Assembly (NCBI GenBank): GCA_002409365.1 | Contig: DHUW01000025.1 | Location: 4,486-15,225 of the forward strand | Reading direction: 5' to 3' | Source of the DNA: Anaerolineaceae bacterium UBA5224 | Lineage (GTDB): Bacteria; Chloroflexota; Anaerolineae; Anaerolineales; Anaerolineaceae | DNA length: 10,740 nt | Part shown: positions 6,544-10,740 of the stretch, in pieces | Layout of the letters: each line of letters starts with the position of its first letter | How positions within the stretch are numbered: position 1 is the first letter of the stretch | The notes under the pieces: model-generated | Seen by the model: the letters and a program-made list of their open reading frames with translations, nothing else | Told to the model about the DNA's origin: nothing | Database searches by the model: none | Position numbers and translations under genes: made by a program

Positions 6544-7119
6544 TCACCAATGCACGATCAACTCATCCAGTGTTCGTTTAGGCACATGGTGAACACCATC
6601 CACGTCGCGGTAATACTCAATGCCTTTATTTTCGTCATAATCTTCTATCACACAGATTTCCGCTGGCTTGCCCAGGGCAATTACCAGGACGATTTCCAGA
6701 TTTGCGTCCAGATCCATCCATTCGCGTAAGGCTTCGCGTTTGAACGCCTTGACCATGACACCACCAAAGCCTTTCTCGGCAGCACCCAGCAATATGGTTT
6801 GCGCGACAATACCGGCTTCAATTTCGAAGAACGGTTTGATGTCTTTATCTCCCAGGATGATGATGTAACCTGTAGGTTTCTCTCCTTCTTTCGGTCCGCT
6901 CCAATCCTTCAGGTAGGCGGCAAATTTAAGATTTTGGAAGACCCGTTCGCACTCAGCTTCGTCGCTTACCAGCCAGAACTTTAACGCCTGCAGGTTCGCC
7001 GGGCTGGGCGTAAGGCGGGCTAAACCAACCAGTTCAACCAGTAAACTTTGTGGAATGCGTACATTCTGGATAAAACGACGATAGCTGCGGTTGACATATA
7101 CCAGATCAGAAAAGTTCAT
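6544..7119 (-). CDS. Nitroreductase-family FMN oxidoreductase
   Basis: 191-aa flavoprotein of the nitroreductase superfamily; such enzymes are usually FMN-dependent dimers using NAD(P)H, with substrates ranging from nitro compounds to flavins and quinones. The FMN-contact start motif RSYRRF is at 11-16, followed by the typical TPSPANLQ segment (about 37-44) and the helix EAGIVAQTILLGAAEKGFGGVM near the middle, which shapes the dimer interface and substrate site. The C-terminal PKRTLDELI is common in this group. Start: ATG with AAAGGA about 6 nt upstream. It is last in the minus-strand run, 88 nt behind the small membrane protein gene; co-transcription is possible, and no clear promoter was seen in that gap. 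Substrate cannot be inferred. Confidence 0.92.
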   Translation of the reverse strand: MNFSDLVYVNRSYRRFIQNVRIPQSLLVELVGLARLTPSPANLQALKFWLVSDEAECERVFQNLKFAAYLKDWSGPKEGEKPTGYIIILGDKDIKPFFEIEAGIVAQTILLGAAEKGFGGVMVKAFKREALREWMDLDANLEIVLVIALGKPAEICVIEDYDENKGIEYYRDVDGVHHVPKRTLDELIVHW

Positions 7120-7207
7120 TTTTCATCCTTTCAAATTAGTAAGCTGACTGCCAAGACCTGAAACGCAAACAGGTAGCTTCAACCAGACATATCCTGCTAT
7201 ATGTGTT

Positions 7208-7639
7208 TTATGTATTCTTCGCCTCTACAGCACGATTTGATACAAGGAGCAAAGCAATGATTAACAAAACCAGCCCTCCCCCATCAAAATAAATAAAACG
7301 CAGGATCGATCCGCGCAAGACCCTGTGTTCCAAAGGGATTGTCCTAAAGAGCAAGGTCTCACCGATGAACCCGATAGCTTGCATCATGTTTGCCTGGATT
7401 AGTGAAACCCGAAATCTACGCGGTTGATAGAGGGCGAAAAAGTAAGGCACCTGCCACATCAGGAAGAGGATACCGTAGCCGATGATCACGACCCTGCCGA
7501 CCTCACCACTGAGTTCATAACCTGACAGATACAATTGGGGGCGAGCGATGAAATCGATGGCACAAGCCAGGTTCATAGTCAGTACGAGTCCGATCAGGAC
7601 ACGTGCAATCCATTCCTGCAACCTGTGATCGTTTTTCAT
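7208..7639 (-). CDS. Four-helix integral membrane protein of unknown function
   Basis: 143-aa membrane protein that I do not recognise. Hydrophobic segments at about residues 11-31, 47-70, 79-98 and 117-134 suggest four transmembrane helices with a short basic loop (QPRRFR, 72-77) after the second, which by the positive-inside rule would be cytoplasmic. A run GGG at 120-122 and QVPYFFALYQPRRF may be conserved points. The reading frame is open upstream to 7834, but that part lies in frame-shifted overlap with recF and is Gly/Arg-rich. The ATG at 7639 has a good ribosome site (AAGGAAAC) and follows the recF stop by 2 nt, so it is the chosen start. The close coupling to recF indicates co-expression, not necessarily shared function. 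Confidence 0.85.
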   Translation of the reverse strand: MKNDHRLQEWIARVLIGLVLTMNLACAIDFIARPQLYLSGYELSGEVGRVVIIGYGILFLMWQVPYFFALYQPRRFRVSLIQANMMQAIGFIGETLLFRTIPLEHRVLRGSILRFIYFDGGGLVLLIIALLLVSNRAVEAKNT

Positions 7640-7641
7640 TT

Positions 7642-8856
7642 TTATGTTTCCTTCGATACTACTCCATGCTGAACTTTCCAGACCTCGTGTTGCGCCAAAA
7701 ACTCTGGCTCGAACATATCCAGGTCGGTCGTGGTTACAAAAGCCTGCTCCACCTTGTCCAGCAGATCTGATAAAGCTGCCCGGCGGACCGGGTCCAACTC
7801 TGCCATTACCTCGTCTAAAAGCAGCACTGGCCATTCGCCAGTTCGTTGCCGCATCAAATCAACTTCTGCAAATTTGAGCGATAGCAATGCCGTTCGCATT
7901 TGCCCCCGCGAGCCGTAATCGCCAAGGTCAACCTGGTTTGACATAAATCGCAAGTCATCACGATGCGGTCCGGTGCTGGTCGAACCGCGTAAAATATCAT
8001 CTTTTCTACGCTTCACAAGTTGACTGGCAAAACCGGTTTCGATCTCTTTTACTTCATTGGCACTCGATTCAGCCAGTCGCTGCACTCCAGGCAACTCAAT
8101 TTGACCAGAAAGTGCCTGGGTTGGATCAAAGGATGGCTGGTAATCAAGCCTGAAAACCTCGCGACCCTGGGTGAGCTGGTGGTGGCTCTGGCGGGCTAAT
8201 TCTTCCAGTTGTTTGAGCACACCAATTCGTCCCCGAATAAGGTAGGCACCGTGTTCCGCCATCATTCCATCCCAATAGTCCAGTTGGTCTGGCGGCCCCC
8301 CAAATTCTCCCAGGCGCTTGAGCAGTGCATTGCGTCTTGTCATCGCCTGGTTGTATCGCAGCAGGTGTTTCGAATAACCGGGTTCAATCTGGCAGAGGAG
8401 CTCATCCAGATAGCGGCGACGGTCAGAGGGACCACCTTCAAAGATTTTAGACATTTGCGGGAGAAACGAGACCGCGTTGAATTGCCCATACAATTCGCTG
8501 AAACGTCGATTAACGCCGTTTAACAAGGCTTCCTTTCGAAAGCGCGTAGTGCCATTGCCGCCATTTGGCTCCTGGATCAGGCGCACTTCCAGTGTGTTCT
8601 TGCGTCCTGCTCGTTCAAACTCACCAACGATCCGCCCAACCTTGATCCGTTCGCTCTCGGGCAGGTTGAAGTTGAGCAATTGTCGATCGGAACCGGCGCT
8701 AAAGGAAGTGAAAAGGGCTAAAAACGCCACTGCTTCCAAAATCGTTGTCTTCCCCTGGGCATTCGCGCCGTGGAATAAAATCACCCGCCTGGGAAAATCA
8801 AGCTCCAGGCGGGAGAAAACGCGAAAATTAGTCAGGGAAAGACACGTGAGGTGCAT
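7642..8856 (-). CDS. recF: DNA replication and repair protein RecF
   Basis: SMC-like ATPase that binds at single-strand gap edges and, with RecO and RecR, helps load RecA during gap repair and fork restart. 404 aa, slightly longer than the usual 360-390. Landmarks: N-terminal LTNFRVF (8-14), Walker A GANAQGKTT (30-38), the family segment TSTGPHRDD (293-301), the signature SRGQMRTALLSLK (316-328) and Walker B VLLLDEVMAELD (344-355) followed by a D-loop. The C-terminus carries the expected TTTDLDMF. The ATG overlaps the def stop in TAATG, a translational coupling arrangement, and only a weak ribosome site is present. It is outside the classic dnaA-dnaN-recF-gyrB cluster. The function call is secure. 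Confidence 0.97.
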   Translation of the reverse strand: MHLTCLSLTNFRVFSRLELDFPRRVILFHGANAQGKTTILEAVAFLALFTSFSAGSDRQLLNFNLPESERIKVGRIVGEFERAGRKNTLEVRLIQEPNGGNGTTRFRKEALLNGVNRRFSELYGQFNAVSFLPQMSKIFEGGPSDRRRYLDELLCQIEPGYSKHLLRYNQAMTRRNALLKRLGEFGGPPDQLDYWDGMMAEHGAYLIRGRIGVLKQLEELARQSHHQLTQGREVFRLDYQPSFDPTQALSGQIELPGVQRLAESSANEVKEIETGFASQLVKRRKDDILRGSTSTGPHRDDLRFMSNQVDLGDYGSRGQMRTALLSLKFAEVDLMRQRTGEWPVLLLDEVMAELDPVRRAALSDLLDKVEQAFVTTTDLDMFEPEFLAQHEVWKVQHGVVSKET

Positions 8857-9377
8857 TACTCTGTAAACTCATCTGCGTCTTCAGGAACGGGCTCATACAT
8901 CTCGCTGGCACGGTCAATGTAAAGGACACCGTCAAGATGATCCAGTTCGTGTTGAATAATCCGTGCAACCCAGCCTTCAGCTTTTACTTTTTGCGGTTTT
9001 CCATGTCGGGTCAGGGCTTTAACGGTGATCTTTTCATTTCGCTCCACTTTGCCGACAAAACCGGGCACGGAAAGACAACCTTCAATACCCTCAACCATTT
9101 CTTCTGATCTTTCCACAATTTCAGGATTTATCAAGACATAACGCTTTGGTTTGGGCTCGGGTGCATCTTCGTCTTCTGGCTCTTCAGCGTATTCAATGAC
9201 CACTAATTGCAGCGATTCACCAATTTGTGGTGCGGCCAGACCAACACCTGGTTCAGCACGCATGGTCTCAAACATGTCGTCGACCAGTGTCTGTAATTCT
9301 TTATCAAAATTCTTTACCGGTTTTGCTTTTAAGCGCAAAAATGGATCCGGAAAAGTCAATATTTCCTTCATTGCCAT
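8856..9377 (-). CDS. def: Peptide deformylase
   Basis: Metalloenzyme that removes the formyl group from the N-terminal methionine of new proteins. All three catalytic motifs are intact in 173 aa: GVGLAAPQIG (44-53), EGCLSVP (99-105, metal ligand Cys101) and QHELDH (142-147, metal ligands His143 and His147, catalytic Glu144). An acidic and proline-rich insert (about 64-79, EEPEDEDAPEPKPKR) sits between motifs I and II, and the C-terminus is acidic. The start ATG at 9377 has GGAG at 6-nt spacing; a second ATG two codons on is less well placed. fmt, its common partner, is not adjacent. Its stop overlaps the recF start by one base. A promoter candidate lies at 9404-9432, inside the tail of the preceding gene. 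Confidence 0.97.
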   Translation of the reverse strand: MAMKEILTFPDPFLRLKAKPVKNFDKELQTLVDDMFETMRAEPGVGLAAPQIGESLQLVVIEYAEEPEDEDAPEPKPKRYVLINPEIVERSEEMVEGIEGCLSVPGFVGKVERNEKITVKALTRHGKPQKVKAEGWVARIIQHELDHLDGVLYIDRASEMYEPVPEDADEFTE

Positions 9378-9403
9378 AACTACTCCAAATTTATTCTGTG
9401 GTT

Positions 9404-9432
9404 ATTTTACCTTATCCAAGAGGCGGATTCAA
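9404..9432 (-). promoter_or_regulatory. Possible internal promoter for def-recF
   Basis: Minus-strand TTGAAT (9427-9432, four of six bases of the -35 consensus) and TAAAAT (9404-9409, five of six) separated by exactly 17 bp. Predicted start near 9397 leaves about 20 nt before the def ATG, including its ribosome site. The -35 lies in the last codons of the upstream gene. Confidence 0.45.
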
Positions 9433-10740
9433 AGGCGAAGTAACATCCTGGCTGGAAAGCAGATCATGTGACTCTTCCTGGAACACTTTAAACCATTGGG
9501 CGATTCGGTCACGCTCCTGGTTGGTCTGCCGATCTTCCTTTTCCTGCGAATGTTTGCCGATGCGGCTGAAAATATCTTGTTGCACCTTGGATGGTTGGTG
9601 AACATTATTAAAGGTCAGCTGAGTGTTGCCAATCGTGATGTAAACCGTGCCATAATTGAACATCATCGGGATAATGCCGCGGCGTTCATATTCAATGCTG
9701 AGAATATTCTCCAGCGGTGCTGCCCGGCGGGATTCCCGACCAAAAGGTTTGCGGTCCAGATCGATCACCTGGTTGGGCGTAAGTTGGAATACGTCATTGC
9801 GCCAGTCCACATATTGGTAGATCATCACCGCTCCGAATAACAGGATCAGGAATGAACCCAAAGGGAGTGCCATGCCATAATCCAAACCGGTGATATTGCG
9901 TGTGAGCACCCCAAGAAGAAAAACAAACGCCAGCAGTAAACCTGTAAGGGGAAGAAAAATTTTTCGTAAAAGAATGATCCAATGTTTTCGATAGGTGATT
10001 GTACCGCCAGCATCGTAACGAACTTTCAAAAAGTCGCTAAAAAGCCATTCGAAAAAGCCGATCTCTTTGAAAGGGATCTCGCTTTCAATCCCATATTCAT
10101 CTTCCAGTTCTTTGGGAGTGACTTCCTCAGGAGATTTGCCAAACTTATCGCGCAAGACCTTGCGAATTTCCCTGGCATCCAGTTCAAGATCCACATGCTT
10201 GCTTTTTGACCAGAAGCTTTCAACCAACTTGCTGATAGTTTTGGCATGGTCAACCCGCTCAAAACGGATATCCCCAATAAAGGTACGTACGATCACATCA
10301 GAATAACCGATCAGCGCTCCTAATTGGGTCGTTTTCACCCCCACTGAAATGAGGGTACTGAGTGGGGCTTCCTGGCGACTTTCATAAAAGCCTGAGACAC
10401 GTTCAACCCAAACCATACGTTTGGAAGTGACCAGGTAATAATCGTTCGCCCAATTATTGATGTTCCAAAGCAACCAGGTAGCGCAAACAAGAAAAGCGAT
10501 GACCATCCCAATGAGAGCTGCCATTGGGTTTTGAATCTGGATGAAATTCAAGCCAACCAGAACAACTGCAAAAACCAACAAAGGAGGTGTCAACGCAAAG
10601 AGCAGAAAGACCGGGTGTTTGCGGGCGATCAGACTCACTTTCTCATCCGCTTCAAGCCAGGGCATGTTCACCCTGCGGATCATCACCTGGCTGTTTGCCA
10701 GTACCGCCAGGGTTTCAGCAAATTCAGGTCGATCCTGACA
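9412..10740 (-). CDS. Tandem bacterial PH-domain membrane protein, N-terminus beyond the window
   Basis: Partial gene, 442 residues visible. From the GTG at 10686 the protein has two equivalent halves. The first has two transmembrane helices (about 26-46 and 56-76) and a bPH2-type domain (about 81-158: NDYYLVTSKRMVWVE, PLSTLISV). The second has two more helices (242-262, 272-291) and another bPH2-like domain (295-378: NDVFQLTPNQVIDLD, PLENILSI). A charged linker (about 163-235) and a polar tail complete it. The frame stays open to the window edge with plausible coding residues (RPEFAETLAVLANSQV). The GTG has no ribosome site. An ATG at 10665 has AGGG at 5-nt spacing and is the alternative start. 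The upstream residues resemble the last helix of a cyclic-nucleotide-binding domain, which is weak inference. Located in the membrane; function unknown. It lies 34 nt ahead of def, probably in the same operon. Confidence 0.8.
   Translation of the reverse strand, partial: CQDRPEFAETLAVLANSQVMIRRVNMPWLEADEKVSLIARKHPVFLLFALTPPLLVFAVVLVGLNFIQIQNPMAALIGMVIAFLVCATWLLWNINNWANDYYLVTSKRMVWVERVSGFYESRQEAPLSTLISVGVKTTQLGALIGYSDVIVRTFIGDIRFERVDHAKTISKLVESFWSKSKHVDLELDAREIRKVLRDKFGKSPEEVTPKELEDEYGIESEIPFKEIGFFEWLFSDFLKVRYDAGGTITYRKHWIILLRKIFLPLTGLLLAFVFLLGVLTRNITGLDYGMALPLGSFLILLFGAVMIYQYVDWRNDVFQLTPNQVIDLDRKPFGRESRRAAPLENILSIEYERRGIIPMMFNYGTVYITIGNTQLTFNNVHQPSKVQQDIFSRIGKHSQEKEDRQTNQERDRIAQWFKVFQEESHDLLSSQDVTSPLNPPLG

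Noticed and set aside
7187..7204. ACATAT/ATATGT inverted repeat after the small membrane protein gene
   Set aside because: A six-pair A-T stem with no T-run on the minus strand; too weak to call a terminator or operator.
7640..7834. Upstream extension of the small membrane protein frame to 7834
   Set aside because: The extra 65 residues are Gly/Arg-rich, overlap recF out of frame, and the internal ATG at 7639 has a good ribosome site.

Overview
The window looks like a chromosomal housekeeping segment from an Anaerolineae-type Chloroflexota bacterium. The strongest taxonomic clue is the secreted protein at 5416-6441. It joins an N-terminal lipoprotein-like anchor, an NBR1-type Ig-like domain and a long Thr/Pro/Ala tail, an architecture I associate with Anaerolineae. 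A composition of roughly 50% GC and the general style of the genes agree, but this placement is inference from memory and no search was run.

Left block (1-4900, all minus strand, transcribed right to left): rpsT (ribosomal protein S20) with its own promoter, a UUG start and an intrinsic terminator; argS with an extended -10 promoter; a P-loop NTPase related to cyclic 2,3-diphosphoglycerate synthetase, 32 nt behind argS and followed by a strong terminator; and the ribosome-assembly GTPase obg, beginning 38 nt past that terminator. The theme is translation and ribosome biogenesis, with one enzyme of unknown role in the argS transcript.

Centre (4900-6540, plus strand): a divergent promoter region separates rpsT from the RNase P RNA gene (rnpB, 5037-5369). 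The RNA folds as ancestral type A (P1, P2, P9, P16, P17 with the P6 pseudoknot, P18), but almost no room is left for helix P3. The lipoprotein gene begins 46 nt after the RNA with no visible terminator between them.

Right block (6544-10740, all minus strand, converging on the lipoprotein gene): a large membrane protein with two TM-pair/bacterial-PH units, cut by the right edge; then def (peptide deformylase), recF overlapping def by 1 nt, a four-helix membrane protein 2 nt behind recF, and after 88 nt a nitroreductase-family protein. The first four genes are tightly packed and look like an operon, with a possible internal promoter ahead of def.

No CRISPR array, mobile element, tRNA or rRNA gene was seen. 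I found no clearly new multi-gene system. The best leads are the open N-terminus of the tandem PH protein (possibly a cyclic-nucleotide-binding-domain fusion), the cDPG-synthetase-like enzyme in the argS operon, and the reduced P3 region of the RNase P RNA.
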